A stretch of DNA of 64,000 bases from Maribellus sp. YY47 (GCF_023111095.1 NZ_JALGYW010000004.1:1-64000), one strand, 5' to 3'. Numbered from the stretch's first letter, positions 17,001 through 26,648 are shown. Made by a program: numbers and translations. The notes: generated by a model not told the origin, from the sequence alone.

Positions 17001-19560
17001 AGTGATCATTCCTTCGTCAAAAACCGGAAAAGCGCTGGTAAGTCTAGAAAACGGAACCGGGGTACTCGATATGTTTTGGATGGAAACTTCCGATAAACAA
17101 ACCCGCTTTACCATAAAGGCTAAACCGGAAATGGCACCCAATTTCTATGTTCATGTGAGTTTAATCCAGCCTTTTGGAAGTACTGAAAACGATGCACCGC
17201 TGCGGCTTTATGGCGTAATTCCGGTGGAAGTGGAGAATCCGGAAACCATTTTGAAGCCGGTAATTAAAGCTCCGGATGAAATTGAACCGGAAACAGACTA
17301 CACGGTGGAAATTTCGGAAGCCAATAACAAGAAAATGACTTACACATTGGCCATTGTTGATGAAGGCTTGCTGGGACTGACGAATTATTCTACACCAAAT
17401 CCACATGCAACTTTTTACCAGCGCGAAGCTCTGGGCGTGAAAACCTGGGATTTGTACGATTATGTAGCCGGCGCTTACGGCGCCCGTCTCGAAAAAGCTT
17501 TTGCCGTAGGTGGCGATGACGAAATGGTAGACTCTGAAAAGAAAGAAGCCAACCGTTTTAAACCTGTGGTGCAGTTTGCCGGGCCGTTTACACTCGAGGC
17601 CGGGAAGAAACAAAAGCATACTTTCAAAATGCCGAATTATGTGGGCGCAGTTCGAATGATGGTGGTGGCCGGAAACCAGGGGGCTTACGGTGCTGAAGAG
17701 GTTTCGGTGCCTGTTCGGAAGGGCTTGATGTTGCTGGCAACAGTTCCGCGCATGCTGGCTCCACTCGAAACGTTTGATTTGCCGGTGGATGTTTTTGCGA
17801 TGAAAAGCAATGTGAAAGATGTTTCGATCACCGTAAAAACCAACGATTTGTTTGAAATCGTTGGAAGCAAGGAGAACAAGCTTCAGTTTACCGAAACGGG
17901 CGAGAAAATGAGTTATTTCAAACTGAAAGTGAAAGCTCAAAGTGGTGTTGGAAAAATTGTGGTGGAAGCAAAATCGGGTAAAGAAATGGCGAGTTACGAA
18001 GTAGAAGTTCAGGTGCGCAATCCAAATCAGGCTGTTACCGTTCAGCAATCGAAACTGGTAAAAGGTGGCGAAAGCTGGAATTCAGAATTGCAAAACCCGG
18101 GAGAACCGGACAGTAACGAAGCCTGGGTGGAAGTTTCCGGATTTCCTCCGCTGAATCTGGCAAAATACCTCGATTATCTGATTCAATATCCGCACGGTTG
18201 TGTGGAACAGGTAACGTCTTCTGTTTTTCCACAGCTGTTTTTGGCGAATCTGACAACGGTTTATGCCGATCAGAAACTGAAGATCGAAACCAATATTCGT
18301 CAGGCTCTGATCAAATTACAGTCGTACCAGTTGGGAAGTGGTGGATTTAGTTACTGGCCGGGTTCGTCGTATGCCAACGAATGGGGGACCAGCTATGTAG
18401 GGCATTTCTTGGTTTGCGCTGAAAATGCCGGATATTCTTTGCCTTACGGAATGAAGGACAAGTGGGTGCGCTACCAGAAATCGGCGGCCCGTAACTGGAA
18501 AAAGGAACAGAGCAACACGAATATTTATTATTACCGGAATTACGATCTGAATCAGGCGTATCGTTTATACACGCTGGCTTTGGCCGGAAACCCTGACCTG
18601 GGGGCAATGAACCGCCTGCGCGAGAAAGGTTCCAAATCTCCGGATGTGCTTTGGAGGCTGGTTTCGGCGTATGTTTTGGCGGGTAAAAAGGAAATTGCAC
18701 AACAATTGGTTGCCGGTTTATCGAGCGAAGTAGAAGAGTACAACGAAATGGGCGGAACATTTGGTTCGTCGCTGCGTGATAAGGCAATGATTCTGGAATC
18801 GCTTGTTTTGCTAGAGGAACAGGAAAATGCCTTCAGCATGTTACAGGAAATTTCCGACGACATTAATAAAAGTAGCTGGCTAAGTACGCAAACCGCTGCC
18901 TGGAGCCTGTTTTCTGCAGCACAGTTTTCTGAGAAGTTTTATAAAAACGGTAGCGAAACCGCTTACGATTTATCCGTTAACGGAGAAAAATCGAATGCCC
19001 GTACCCAGATTCCGGTCATTAAAATTCCGGTGAAAAATGGAAAAACAAAGCAGTTTTCGCTCAATTATAAAAATACAGGGGCAAATGCCACTTTTGTGCG
19101 TTTGGTTGCCAAAGGAATTCCGGCAGGAGTGGATTCTTCTTCTGCTGCAAGTAATTTATTGCTGGAGGTCAAATATCTTGATGCGGCCGGCAAGTCAATC
19201 GACCCGGCTTCCATTCAGCAGGGAACCGATTTCAAAATGGAAGTTACGGTGAAACACCCGGGCAAAAAGGTGAATTACGAAGAGATGGTGCTTTCCACTT
19301 TGGTTCCGTCGGGTTGGGAAATCCTTAATAAACGGTTGGGTGACGCTCCTCAAAACGATGCAAATTTCGAGTACCAGGATATTCGCGACGACCGGATTTA
19401 TACTTATTTCGATCTGGAAATGGGCAAACAAAAAACATTTACGTTTTATCTGAATGCAGCGTACAAAGGCGAATTTTATCTTCCGCCGGCAAGCTGCGAA
19501 GCCATGTACGATAACAGTGTAAATGCCCGTCTTGGCGGAAAAATGGTGACGGTGAAGTAG
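14038..19560 (+). CDS. Alpha-2-macroglobulin family lipoprotein with thioester
   Basis: A giant envelope protease-trap protein of 1840 residues, the usual length of bacterial alpha-2-macroglobulins. The signal peptide ends in a lipobox with the lipidated cysteine at position 18 (LLIMAVSC). MG-type beta domains fill the first ~1200 residues. The thioester motif GCVEQ lies at residues 1387-1391 (Cys1388, Gln1391), preceded by YPHG as in YfhM-type proteins. An alpha/alpha barrel segment follows, rich in Tyr and Trp. When a protease cuts the bait region, the thioester should trap it covalently. It is directly followed, after 13 bases, by the PBP1C gene; the same pair is known in Proteobacteria and is thought to guard and repair the wall after a breach. 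Confidence 0.95.
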   Translation: MKKLIFPIVALLIMAVSCTKSERKTVTTDVAFSRYVQAFTSGVISSESTISVYMSQPVEGEINTEDLFRFKPEVKGKTVLVGGRIFEFRPDEALKPGTNYKAEFALGKVLKVESKFQQLPFEFATVKQTYSITVEGLRNYEGLNSTQMQLTGYVLTADVADSDPIEKIVTVTANGKDLPVAWNHDSNRRKHFFTVDSIARMQDDAGKVIVKWDGSPLNADVSGTKELEIPALSTFKILEATVVQQPEQYVSVRFSDPLLKTQDLEGLIEMDNTKDLRLEIDGNVVKVWPGKRVSGVRTMNVYEGIKSANYARLKSAETFILKFTNAEPALRLIGKGVIVPENDHLEFPFEAISLNAVDVRLIEIYKDNIAQFLQENRLNGSSELKRVGRLVYEGKVDLMADNPVNYNEWNTFKIDLAKLVKLQQGAVYRVELRFCKEYSQYVCQEDSAKEEIPEISLSTGEDYETEWDAPGWYSDYYYPPGYIWEEQDNPCHVSYYNSDRFVSRNIMASQLGIIAKEGRDHRMLFAVSNLVSTNPEADVELQLYNYQNQWIETIKTDARGFASVDLKKKPFLLVAKKGSQFGYLRLDDGTSLSVSNFNVAGQEITDGMKGFIYGERDVWRPGDTLFVNFILETASDNPENHPAIFSLINPKEQVVERRVITHNENGFYQLTTQTKKDAPTGNWRAEVQVGNSTFSKRVKIETIKPNRLKIELGLPKDKLLGVDDKNLPISASWLHGTPAKSLKAKVEVLFTKSATQFADFRNYTFTDPATRFSNKEETIFDAQLDETGKGTIPLNLEGLDNAPGMLNAWFTSRVFESGGDFSTSVTKALYSPYSTYVGIRMPESEDNWYKTDTEYLPEIVLVDKNGKAASGDDLEVRLYKVNWRWWWESGSESLAHYVSGSYYQPVASWAIKDAKPKSQVRLNVKYNNWQDNGRYFLWVKDNTSGHSAGITFYMSEWGGWRSDGMTEGATMLSIRADKQKYNVGEDIEVIIPSSKTGKALVSLENGTGVLDMFWMETSDKQTRFTIKAKPEMAPNFYVHVSLIQPFGSTENDAPLRLYGVIPVEVENPETILKPVIKAPDEIEPETDYTVEISEANNKKMTYTLAIVDEGLLGLTNYSTPNPHATFYQREALGVKTWDLYDYVAGAYGARLEKAFAVGGDDEMVDSEKKEANRFKPVVQFAGPFTLEAGKKQKHTFKMPNYVGAVRMMVVAGNQGAYGAEEVSVPVRKGLMLLATVPRMLAPLETFDLPVDVFAMKSNVKDVSITVKTNDLFEIVGSKENKLQFTETGEKMSYFKLKVKAQSGVGKIVVEAKSGKEMASYEVEVQVRNPNQAVTVQQSKLVKGGESWNSELQNPGEPDSNEAWVEVSGFPPLNLAKYLDYLIQYPHGCVEQVTSSVFPQLFLANLTTVYADQKLKIETNIRQALIKLQSYQLGSGGFSYWPGSSYANEWGTSYVGHFLVCAENAGYSLPYGMKDKWVRYQKSAARNWKKEQSNTNIYYYRNYDLNQAYRLYTLALAGNPDLGAMNRLREKGSKSPDVLWRLVSAYVLAGKKEIAQQLVAGLSSEVEEYNEMGGTFGSSLRDKAMILESLVLLEEQENAFSMLQEISDDINKSSWLSTQTAAWSLFSAAQFSEKFYKNGSETAYDLSVNGEKSNARTQIPVIKIPVKNGKTKQFSLNYKNTGANATFVRLVAKGIPAGVDSSSAASNLLLEVKYLDAAGKSIDPASIQQGTDFKMEVTVKHPGKKVNYEEMVLSTLVPSGWEILNKRLGDAPQNDANFEYQDIRDDRIYTYFDLEMGKQKTFTFYLNAAYKGEFYLPPASCEAMYDNSVNARLGGKMVTVK

Positions 19561-19573
19561 AAATATGATCTAA

Positions 19574-21934
19574 GTGTTTGGAAGGAAAATTTATATAAAA
19601 AGAGCAGGGAGAAAATTATTGATCTTCCTGCTTTTGTTCCTGATGTTGTTTTTCATCGGAGGATGGCTGGTGCCGCGTCCGCTTTTCAAAACATCCTATT
19701 CAACTGTATTGGAGAGTAGCGAAGGCGAGTTGCTCGGCGCCCGCATTTCAGATGATGAACAGTGGCGTTTTCCGCCGGTGGATTCGGTTCCCGTGAAATA
19801 CGAAAAATGTGTGCTGAATTTCGAAGACAAATATTTTTATTTCCATCCCGGAATTAATTTGTTTTCCATGGCCCGCGCTGTTTTTCAAAACATACGGGCG
19901 CGGAGAATCGTTTCGGGCGGTAGCACCATTACCATGCAGGTTTGCCGCCTGGCGCGCGGGCAAAAGGAACGAACGATAAAAAATAAACTGATCGAGATTT
20001 TCTGGGCACTACATGTGGAATTGCGGTATTCCAAATCCGAAATTCTGGAAATGTATGCTTCTCACGCACCGTTCGGAGGAAATGTGGTGGGGCTTGATGC
20101 TGCTGCCTGGCGTTATTTTGGCCGCGATCCCGGTCAGTTGTCGTGGGCCGAGGCAGCTACATTGGCGGTATTACCCAATGCTCCGTCGCTCATTTATCCC
20201 GGGCGTTTAGATCAGCGCTTAAAGCAAAAACGCGATCAGTTACTGAATCAATTGTTATTTGAAAACGAGATCGACAGCATTACGTATGATTTAGCCATTT
20301 CGGAGCCCTTACCTGAAAAGGTAAATGCGTTGCCTGAACTGGCTTTTCACATTACAGAAAAGGCGAATGCCGAAAAACACGGGCAAAGGATTCATTCGAC
20401 ACTTCGTTATGAACTTCAAAACCGCGTGAATGAAATTGTTGCCCGGCATCATCAGCGCTTGAAATCCAATTTTATCCATAACATGGCGGTGCTGGTGGTC
20501 GAAATTCCGTCGAAAAAAGTATTGGCTTATGTGGGAAACACAGCCAGTACCGATAGCACAGCGCATGGAAACCAGGTGGACGTTGTACAGGCGCCGCGAA
20601 GTACCGGAAGTATTTTGAAACCCTTTCTCTATTGCAAAATGCTAGACGATGGTTTGCTTTTGCCAACCATGTTGGAGCCTGATATTCCTGTTCGTTTGGG
20701 AGGTTTTACGCCTGTTAATTTTGATAGGGAGTACAACGGAGCTGTTCCGGCTGAAGAAGCGCTGGCGCGTTCTCTGAATATTCCGGCCGTTCATATGTTA
20801 AAAGATTACGGTGTCGGCCCGTTTTATTCTTTTCTGAAAAAAGCAGGGATGAGTTCCTTAAAAGAACAACCCGAACATTATGGTTTGTCGCTGATTTTGG
20901 GTGGGGCCGAAGTTAAATTATGGGACTTGGCCGGAATGTACGCATCGCTGGGAACCATTTTGAAACGATACGATGAGGAAGATGGGTTTTATTCATCCGA
21001 TCCATTTAGCCCGTTAATCTGGGATGAAAACTTACAGATAACAGAAGAGGAACGGACACAGCCACTTGTACGGGCAGCATCGGTTTATTCCACATTCGAT
21101 GCTTTGCTAAAAGTAAAACGCCCGGAGAGCGAAGCGGGGTGGGAGCATTTCGCACATTCACGAAAAATTGCCTGGAAAACCGGAACCAGTTTTGGTTTCA
21201 GAGATGCCTGGGCGGTTGGAGTTACTTCGCGGTATGTGGTGGCGGTTTGGTGTGGAAACGCCGACGGGGAGGGCCGTGCTGGTTTGACGGGTGTTACCGC
21301 AGCTGCACCGGTAATGTTCGATGTGTTTTCGTCACTTCCTTTTTCGGAATGGTTTCCGGTTCCTGTAGACGAAATGACAAGCATTGAGGTTTGTGCTGAG
21401 AGTGGTTATCGTCCGGGAAAATTTTGCCCTGAACGAAAAGTGGTGCAGATCCCGACAGGAAATAAAATAGGTGTTTGTCCGTGGCATCAGCGCATTCACT
21501 TAAATAAAGAGGGAACGCACCGTGTAAATGCCGATTGTTACCCGGTTTCGGAGATGCAACACAAAAGCTGGTTTGTTCTTCCTCCGGCCATGGAGTATTA
21601 TTACAAACGTCAGAATGTTTTGTATGCAACTTTACCGCCGTTAATGCCCGGTTGTTCAGAAACAGAGCAGCAGCTGGAGTTTATTTATCCGCGCGAATGG
21701 AACCGGCTCTTTATTCCGGTTGATCTCGACGGAACTCCCGGAAAAATAATTTTTGATCTGGCTCACCGGTCAAATAATGTAACCGTGTACTGGTATCTAG
21801 ATAATCGTTTCCTGGGGACAACAAAAAACGTACATCAGCTGGAACTGAGGCCAGACGAGGGCTGGCATAATATTACGGTAACCGATAATCTTGGAAATTC
21901 GTTGACAAAAAGGTTCAAAGTAGTTAACCGCTGA
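19574..21934 (+). CDS. pbpC: Penicillin-binding protein 1C (bifunctional transglycosylase/transpeptidase)
   Basis: Peptidoglycan glycosyltransferase plus transpeptidase, 786 residues. One N-terminal transmembrane helix is followed by the GT51 domain with EDKYFYFHPGIN and SGGSTITMQ (about residues 75-125). The transpeptidase domain has the SxxK motif within STGSILKP near residue 343 and KTG in AWKTGTSFG near residue 538. A BiPBP_C-type beta domain ends the protein. No ATG is available near the start; GTG at 19574 gives an N-terminus with basic residues before the helix, as expected. It lies 13 bases after the alpha-2-macroglobulin stop, so the two are co-transcribed. Confidence 0.93.
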   Translation: MFGRKIYIKRAGRKLLIFLLLFLMLFFIGGWLVPRPLFKTSYSTVLESSEGELLGARISDDEQWRFPPVDSVPVKYEKCVLNFEDKYFYFHPGINLFSMARAVFQNIRARRIVSGGSTITMQVCRLARGQKERTIKNKLIEIFWALHVELRYSKSEILEMYASHAPFGGNVVGLDAAAWRYFGRDPGQLSWAEAATLAVLPNAPSLIYPGRLDQRLKQKRDQLLNQLLFENEIDSITYDLAISEPLPEKVNALPELAFHITEKANAEKHGQRIHSTLRYELQNRVNEIVARHHQRLKSNFIHNMAVLVVEIPSKKVLAYVGNTASTDSTAHGNQVDVVQAPRSTGSILKPFLYCKMLDDGLLLPTMLEPDIPVRLGGFTPVNFDREYNGAVPAEEALARSLNIPAVHMLKDYGVGPFYSFLKKAGMSSLKEQPEHYGLSLILGGAEVKLWDLAGMYASLGTILKRYDEEDGFYSSDPFSPLIWDENLQITEEERTQPLVRAASVYSTFDALLKVKRPESEAGWEHFAHSRKIAWKTGTSFGFRDAWAVGVTSRYVVAVWCGNADGEGRAGLTGVTAAAPVMFDVFSSLPFSEWFPVPVDEMTSIEVCAESGYRPGKFCPERKVVQIPTGNKIGVCPWHQRIHLNKEGTHRVNADCYPVSEMQHKSWFVLPPAMEYYYKRQNVLYATLPPLMPGCSETEQQLEFIYPREWNRLFIPVDLDGTPGKIIFDLAHRSNNVTVYWYLDNRFLGTTKNVHQLELRPDEGWHNITVTDNLGNSLTKRFKVVNR

Positions 21935-22022
21935 CCGTTCAATTTCAGAGAGATGTATGTTATTATAATCCAAACAGGTTTCTCTTATCACTTAAATCAT
22001 GAACTGATTTCGTAAAAGTTTG

Positions 22023-22030
22023 TAATTTTG
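22023..22030 (+). promoter_or_regulatory. -7 box TAATTTTG of ribBA
   Basis: TAATTTTG matches TAnnTTTG in full and lies 21 bases before the ATG at 22052. A TTG at 22028-22030 that could be read as a start codon is part of this box. It therefore argues for the ATG start and a short leader. No convincing -33 element was found. Confidence 0.65.
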
Positions 22031-22051
22031 CACCTGATTTTAGAGACAGGT

Positions 22052-23278
22052 ATGACAGACATCAAGCTTAATACGATACCCGAAGCCATCGCTGCCATCA
22101 AAAATGGTGAGATGATTATTGTGGTAGACGATGAGGACAGAGAGAATGAAGGGGATTTGATTGTTGCTTCTGAATTGGTGACAACCGAGATCGTAAATTT
22201 TATGGCTAGTCAGGCGAGAGGCCTGATTTGTGTAGCCCTGACCGAAAAAAGATGTCAGGAACTCAGCCTGGATTTAATGGTGGGAAAAAACACATCGTCG
22301 AACGAGACTAATTTTACGGTTTCTGTCGATGCCATTCATCCCGAAGTAACAACGGGTATTTCTGCAGCCGACAGGGCGATCACCATCCGTATGTTGGTGG
22401 ACGATAAAACCCGACCGGAACAACTCGGCCGCCCCGGACATATTTTCCCGTTAAAAGCAAAAAACCGCGGAGTGCTTCGAAGAAGCGGGCACACCGAAGC
22501 GGCAGTCGACCTTACCCGTTTGGCCGGATTAAAACCATCGGGAGTTCTGGTCGAAATAATGAACGAAGACGGAACAATGGCACGCTTGCCTCAATTGTAC
22601 GAATTCTCTCAAAAACATAACCTGAAAATTGTAACCATAAAAGATTTGATTTCTTTTCTGTTTCAGAGCGAAAGCCTGATCGACAGGGGAGAAGAGGTCG
22701 AGTTACCTACTCAATTTGGAGATTTCAGAATCGTACCTTTCCGTCAGAAATCGAACGGAGCAGAACATGTCGCGTTGATCAAAGGCACATGGGATACTAA
22801 CGAGCCCATTCTGGCGCGTGTGCATTCATCGTGTATGACCGGAGATATTTTTGGTTCGATGCGATGCGAATGCGGCGACCAGTTGCACAAGGCCATGGAA
22901 ATGATCGAAAAAGCCGGGAAAGGTGTGATCGTTTATATGATGCAGGAAGGCCGGGGAATTGGCTTGCTCAATAAAATTGCAGCCTACAAATTGCAGGATC
23001 AGGGACTGGATACTGTGGAAGCTAACCTTCATCTGGGTTTTAAAGCCGATGAACGCGATTACGGTGTGGGAGCACAAATACTCTCGAATTTGGGTGTTAC
23101 CAAAATGCGCCTGATGACCAACAACCCGGTGAAACGCGTGGGATTGGAAGGTTACGGGCTGGAAGTGACCGAAATTGTACCGGTTGAAATTCCGCCAAAC
23201 GAACACAACCAGCGGTACATGAAAACCAAACGTGATCGAATGGGGCATCACCTGAAAGGTTTCAATTACGACAAATAA
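22052..23278 (+). CDS. ribBA: Bifunctional RibBA: DHBP synthase / GTP cyclohydrolase II
   Basis: Riboflavin biosynthesis enzyme making 3,4-dihydroxy-2-butanone 4-phosphate from ribulose 5-phosphate and opening GTP. From ATG 22052 it has 408 residues. The RibB half (to ~205) shows [10 protein letters not shown] and the [11 protein letters not shown] segment. The RibA half shows the zinc cysteines ([17 protein letters not shown]) and the catalytic QEGRGIGL. The leader is too short for an FMN riboswitch. Rnf itself uses FMN and riboflavin, but this gene is a general housekeeping step. Confidence 0.96.
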   Translation: MTDIKLNTIPEAIAAIKNGEMIIVVDDEDRENEGDLIVASELVTTEIVNFMASQARGLICVALTEKRCQELSLDLMVGKNTSSNETNFTVSVDAIHPEVTTGISAADRAITIRMLVDDKTRPEQLGRPGHIFPLKAKNRGVLRRSGHTEAAVDLTRLAGLKPSGVLVEIMNEDGTMARLPQLYEFSQKHNLKIVTIKDLISFLFQSESLIDRGEEVELPTQFGDFRIVPFRQKSNGAEHVALIKGTWDTNEPILARVHSSCMTGDIFGSMRCECGDQLHKAMEMIEKAGKGVIVYMMQEGRGIGLLNKIAAYKLQDQGLDTVEANLHLGFKADERDYGVGAQILSNLGVTKMRLMTNNPVKRVGLEGYGLEVTEIVPVEIPPNEHNQRYMKTKRDRMGHHLKGFNYDK

Positions 23279-23354
23279 CGGAACAGATTTCTTTGTCCAC
23301 AACCCCAGAAAGAAGCTGCCTTTTGGGGCAGGAAGTATTGCTGAAAGGTAAAAC

Positions 23355-23388
23355 GGGAAAGATTTTGCTTAAACTCATCTTCCCTTTT
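23355..23388 (+). terminator. Possible terminator after ribBA
   Basis: An arm GGGAAAGA (23355-23362) pairs with TCTTCCC (23378-23384) with one bulge and a 15-base loop, followed by TTTTGTT. A shorter 5-bp hairpin (CTGCC/GGCAG, 23316-23331) lies before it without a T run. Confidence 0.45.
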
Positions 23389-23439
23389 GTTAAATAACAT
23401 TTCATTGCTTATTTTAGTCGAAATTTAAATCTCGAAACA

Positions 23440-23730
23440 ATGGATGGAAAAACAAAAGCAATTGTTGCGCACATTTACTGGATTGGCTGGGTAATTGCGC
23501 TTATTTTGAATTCGAACGACAAGGATGAACTTGCCAGTTTTTACATTCGACAGCTGCTCGGCTTATTTTTGCTGAGTATCGTATTGTTATTTATTCCTAT
23601 TATTGGTTGGATTGCGAATATTGTTGTGTTCGTATTTTGGATTATTAGCCTGATCGGAGCAATCAATGGTGAGAAAAAACTAATTCCTTTAGTAGGGAAC
23701 TTATTTCAGGATTGGTTTAAAGCCCTGTAA
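23440..23730 (+). CDS. Small membrane protein, DUF4870/Tic20-like
   Basis: A 96-residue protein with three hydrophobic helices. It starts DGKTKAIVAHIYWIGWVIAL and ends with a polar tail LVGNLFQDWFKAL. The helix pattern, the FYIRQLLGLFL segment and the size match small DUF4870/Tic20-like membrane proteins. The function of this family in bacteria is unknown. It stands alone between ribBA and an export operon, with 164 bases on the downstream side. Confidence 0.8.
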   Translation: MDGKTKAIVAHIYWIGWVIALILNSNDKDELASFYIRQLLGLFLLSIVLLFIPIIGWIANIVVFVFWIISLIGAINGEKKLIPLVGNLFQDWFKAL

Positions 23731-23838
23731 TAACATTTTTATTTTTCTGATTTAATCTTTCGATATCAGCATTTATGGTGAAATGGGTTGGAATTCATTT
23801 TCAGCTCATTTTTATTTTTTTGATTATGTTAATGGCAT

Positions 23839-23846
23839 AATCTTTG
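23839..23846 (+). promoter_or_regulatory. Possible -7 box before the export operon
   Basis: The sequence AATCTTTG (within TAATCTTTG) is a one-base-off match to TAnnTTTG. It lies 49 bases before the first adaptor gene. It is the best promoter candidate in this spacer. Confidence 0.35.
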
Positions 23847-23894
23847 TCGGAACTGATTCCCATATAATTCGTAACAATCAATAACCTATCTTAT

Positions 23895-25247
23895 ATGATC
23901 CGCCGAATATCCATCGTCACAATTTTAGTCGTTTTGGCCGTAATTATTTCGGTATTTGCGTTAAGCCCATCAAACGACAATGAAGCATTGTTAACCACAA
24001 TTGCACAAAAAGGTAAATTCGAATCTTTAGTTTACTCCTCCGGGCAACTGGAATCACAGGAAGCTGACTATATTCCTGTTCCGGAAATTTTTAGGGATAA
24101 CCGACTAAGGATTTGGGAAATTACAATTGCCGATATGATAGAAGAGGGCTCTTCTGTCGATTCAGGTGATTATGTCGCTACCGTTGACCATTCTGCAGTA
24201 GACGAACAGTATAAAAATGCAATGGACGAACTTGACCAGCGTTTTACTGAATACGAAGACAGTAAAATTGATTCGAACCTTACGCTTAGTAATCAGCGCG
24301 ACCTGATTGTAAATGCACAACTCGATCTGGAAGAAAGAGAGATCGTGATAAAAGAATCGGCTTATGAGTCGCCATCGGTAAAAAGAAAAGCCGAAATGGA
24401 CTTTGAAAAAGCCGAACGTAAACTGGAACAAATGAAGCAGGCTTACGTGTTGAAACAGCAACAGGAAGCCAATAAGGTAGATCGAAGATTTATCAACTAC
24501 AAGCAGGCAAAAGAAAGGGTTGATCTGTTGAAAAGCGTTTACGATGCGTTAACGATTCGTTCACCAAAATCCGGAATTATCGGGTACTACCGCTATTCGG
24601 GAAGAGGAGCTGCTATTCAGGCCAATTCTACCATTTCTACCCGAAGTCCCGCCATTGCAACTTTCCCGAAAATGAATACGCTGATATCTACAACCTATAT
24701 CAACGAAATTGATATTTCCAGGATTAAAACCGGGCAGAAAGTTGACATCGGGATTGATGCTTTTCCTGAAAAAATGCTGGAAGGCGAAGTAAGTTCCATC
24801 GCAAATGTGGGGCAATTGCTCCCGCGAAGTGATGCAAAGGTTTTCGAAGTGAAAATAAAGGTAATCGGTGATGATGAAGAATTGAAACCATCGATGACCA
24901 CCAGTAATGTAATTCAAACCGGTTATGCCGAAGATGTGGTTTATGTACCGCTGGAAGCTGTTTTTACCAACGATTCGCTGAGCTATGTTTATTTGTCTGA
25001 CGGCGATGGTCGTAAGATGGAAAAGCAGGTGATTGAACCCGGAATCCAGAATGAGAATTATATGGTGGTGCTGCAGGGAGTCGCAGAAGGTGACCACATT
25101 GCACTTTCTGAACCTGAAACTGCCGAATCCATGGATTTTCAAGGGATGGAGATCTATGAAGCAATAAAGGTTAAGGAAAATCAGCCAGCTGAAGAAAATT
25201 CAAAGGAAGCATCTGTAGCCAAAACAAATGAGTTCACCTCCAAATAA
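23895..25247 (+). CDS. Periplasmic adaptor (HlyD/MacA-like membrane fusion protein), first copy
   Basis: Membrane fusion protein of 450 residues. An N-terminal transmembrane helix (about 5-23) is followed by a lipoyl-like half, a long helical hairpin with coiled-coil character (about residues 110-210), a second lipoyl half (LTIRSPKSGIIGYY) and beta-barrel domains. The C-terminus is a charged, Glu-rich tail of about 40 residues that the second adaptor lacks. Such proteins bridge an inner-membrane transporter and a TolC-like channel. It begins a four-gene operon; the permease starts 9 bases after it. The substrate is unknown. Confidence 0.88.
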   Translation: MIRRISIVTILVVLAVIISVFALSPSNDNEALLTTIAQKGKFESLVYSSGQLESQEADYIPVPEIFRDNRLRIWEITIADMIEEGSSVDSGDYVATVDHSAVDEQYKNAMDELDQRFTEYEDSKIDSNLTLSNQRDLIVNAQLDLEEREIVIKESAYESPSVKRKAEMDFEKAERKLEQMKQAYVLKQQQEANKVDRRFINYKQAKERVDLLKSVYDALTIRSPKSGIIGYYRYSGRGAAIQANSTISTRSPAIATFPKMNTLISTTYINEIDISRIKTGQKVDIGIDAFPEKMLEGEVSSIANVGQLLPRSDAKVFEVKIKVIGDDEELKPSMTTSNVIQTGYAEDVVYVPLEAVFTNDSLSYVYLSDGDGRKMEKQVIEPGIQNENYMVVLQGVAEGDHIALSEPETAESMDFQGMEIYEAIKVKENQPAEENSKEASVAKTNEFTSK

Positions 25248-25256
25248 TCCAATCTC

Positions 25257-26648
25257 ATGTTTATAAAACGTTATCTGCACGACATTGGCATTGCCGTAGA
25301 AGCGATTATTGCGAATAAAGTGAAATCGATACTAACGGCGCTCGGTATTATATTCGGAGTAGCTGCGGTTATCAGTATGATGGCCATAGGCAACGGAGCC
25401 GAGCAGGAAATTCTGGACCAGATAAAAATGGTCGGCGTAAACAACATCATCATTACTCCAAGCACACTCACCGTGGAAGGGGGAGCCGGTGGTGGTGGCG
25501 ATACCGGAGACGACAAAGCCGGAGCAAAAAAGTTTTCACGGGGCTTAACCCTTATGGACGCAGAGGCCATTCAAAAAATTGTGCCTTCGGTTCAACAGTT
25601 GTCGCCTGTCATTTCATTTAACTACTCTGCCTTGCTTGATGCTCACTCCAAGCCGGTTGTGCTGGAGGGAGTAAATAACAACTACTTCGATTTGTTTAAT
25701 ATTCAATTGAGCGAGGGAAACCAGTTTAGCGATCAGCAAAGCGAAAAAGGCTATCCGGTCTGTATTATCGGGGACAATATAAAAACCGAATTTTTCAGAG
25801 GTAGGGAAGCCGTGGGCGAACTAATCAAATGCGGCCAGATATGGCTCAAAGTGATAGGCGTTGTAGAAAGGCGCGATTTTACCGCTTCGGCATCCGATGA
25901 ACTGGGAATCAGCAGCTCCGATAACAAAATATTTATTCCGGTACAGACCATGTTGCTGCGCTTTAAAAACCGGTCGCTGGTAAGAGCCGATGAAGTAGCA
26001 AAAGCAAATAAAGGAAGCGGTCCCGGGGGCGGCGGAATGGTGGTGTACCGGGTTGGAGATAATTCTTCGGAGGAAGAATACGAAGAAACAGATTCGAACC
26101 TGAACCAGTTGGATAAGATTGTTGTACAGGTAAAAGAAACTGACCAGCTAAATGAAACAGCTTTGTTAATTAAACGGATGCTGTTGCGGCGCCATTCCGA
26201 ACTGTACGACTTTGAAGTGACCATCCCGGAATTGCTCCTGAAACAACAACAAAAAACCCGTAACATATTTAACATCGTGTTGGGTGTAATTGCGGGTATA
26301 TCGCTTGTAGTAGGCGGAATTGGCATCATGAATATTATGCTGGCTTCGGTAATGGAACGTATTCGGGAAATCGGTGTAAGACAAGCAGTTGGTGCCAAAA
26401 AGAAAGATATTATAGCCCAGTTTTTGGCTGAATCGACTTTGATCAGTCTTACCGGTGGTTTAATCGGAATCGTTCTTGGTATTGTGCTTTCAAAGATCAT
26501 TACGGGAATGTTCGATATCAAAACCATCGTTTCTTTTTTCAGTGTATTTATTGCGTTTGGAGTGTCGGTGCTGGTAGGAATAACTTTTGGTTATCTCCCG
26601 GCCAAACGAGCTTCCGACAACGACCCGGTTGAATCATTACGTCAGTAA
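25257..26648 (+). CDS. MacB/FtsX-family ABC transporter permease without ATPase domain
   Basis: A 463-residue permease of the MacB/FtsX superfamily. It has one N-terminal helix (SILTALGIIFGVAAVISMMAIGNGA), a periplasmic MacB-PCD-like domain of about 240 residues, and three C-terminal helices beginning near residue 335 (IVLGVIAGISLVVGGIGIMNIML). The short cytoplasmic motif MERIREIGVRQAVGA is the ATPase-contact signature. MacB itself has an N-terminal ATPase; here it is missing and no ATPase gene lies in the operon, so one must act from elsewhere. A Gly-rich insert (GGAGGGGDTGDD) sits in the periplasmic domain. Confidence 0.9.
   Translation: MFIKRYLHDIGIAVEAIIANKVKSILTALGIIFGVAAVISMMAIGNGAEQEILDQIKMVGVNNIIITPSTLTVEGGAGGGGDTGDDKAGAKKFSRGLTLMDAEAIQKIVPSVQQLSPVISFNYSALLDAHSKPVVLEGVNNNYFDLFNIQLSEGNQFSDQQSEKGYPVCIIGDNIKTEFFRGREAVGELIKCGQIWLKVIGVVERRDFTASASDELGISSSDNKIFIPVQTMLLRFKNRSLVRADEVAKANKGSGPGGGGMVVYRVGDNSSEEEYEETDSNLNQLDKIVVQVKETDQLNETALLIKRMLLRRHSELYDFEVTIPELLLKQQQKTRNIFNIVLGVIAGISLVVGGIGIMNIMLASVMERIREIGVRQAVGAKKKDIIAQFLAESTLISLTGGLIGIVLGIVLSKIITGMFDIKTIVSFFSVFIAFGVSVLVGITFGYLPAKRASDNDPVESLRQ

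Noticed and set aside
17161-18048. A 295-codon minus-strand open frame inside the alpha-2-macroglobulin gene
   Set aside because: Antisense shadow; the plus-strand frame has the family motifs and an intact thioester downstream.
22028-22051. TTG start extending ribBA by 8 codons
   Set aside because: The TTG is the end of the -7 box TAATTTTG, so it would not be in the mRNA.
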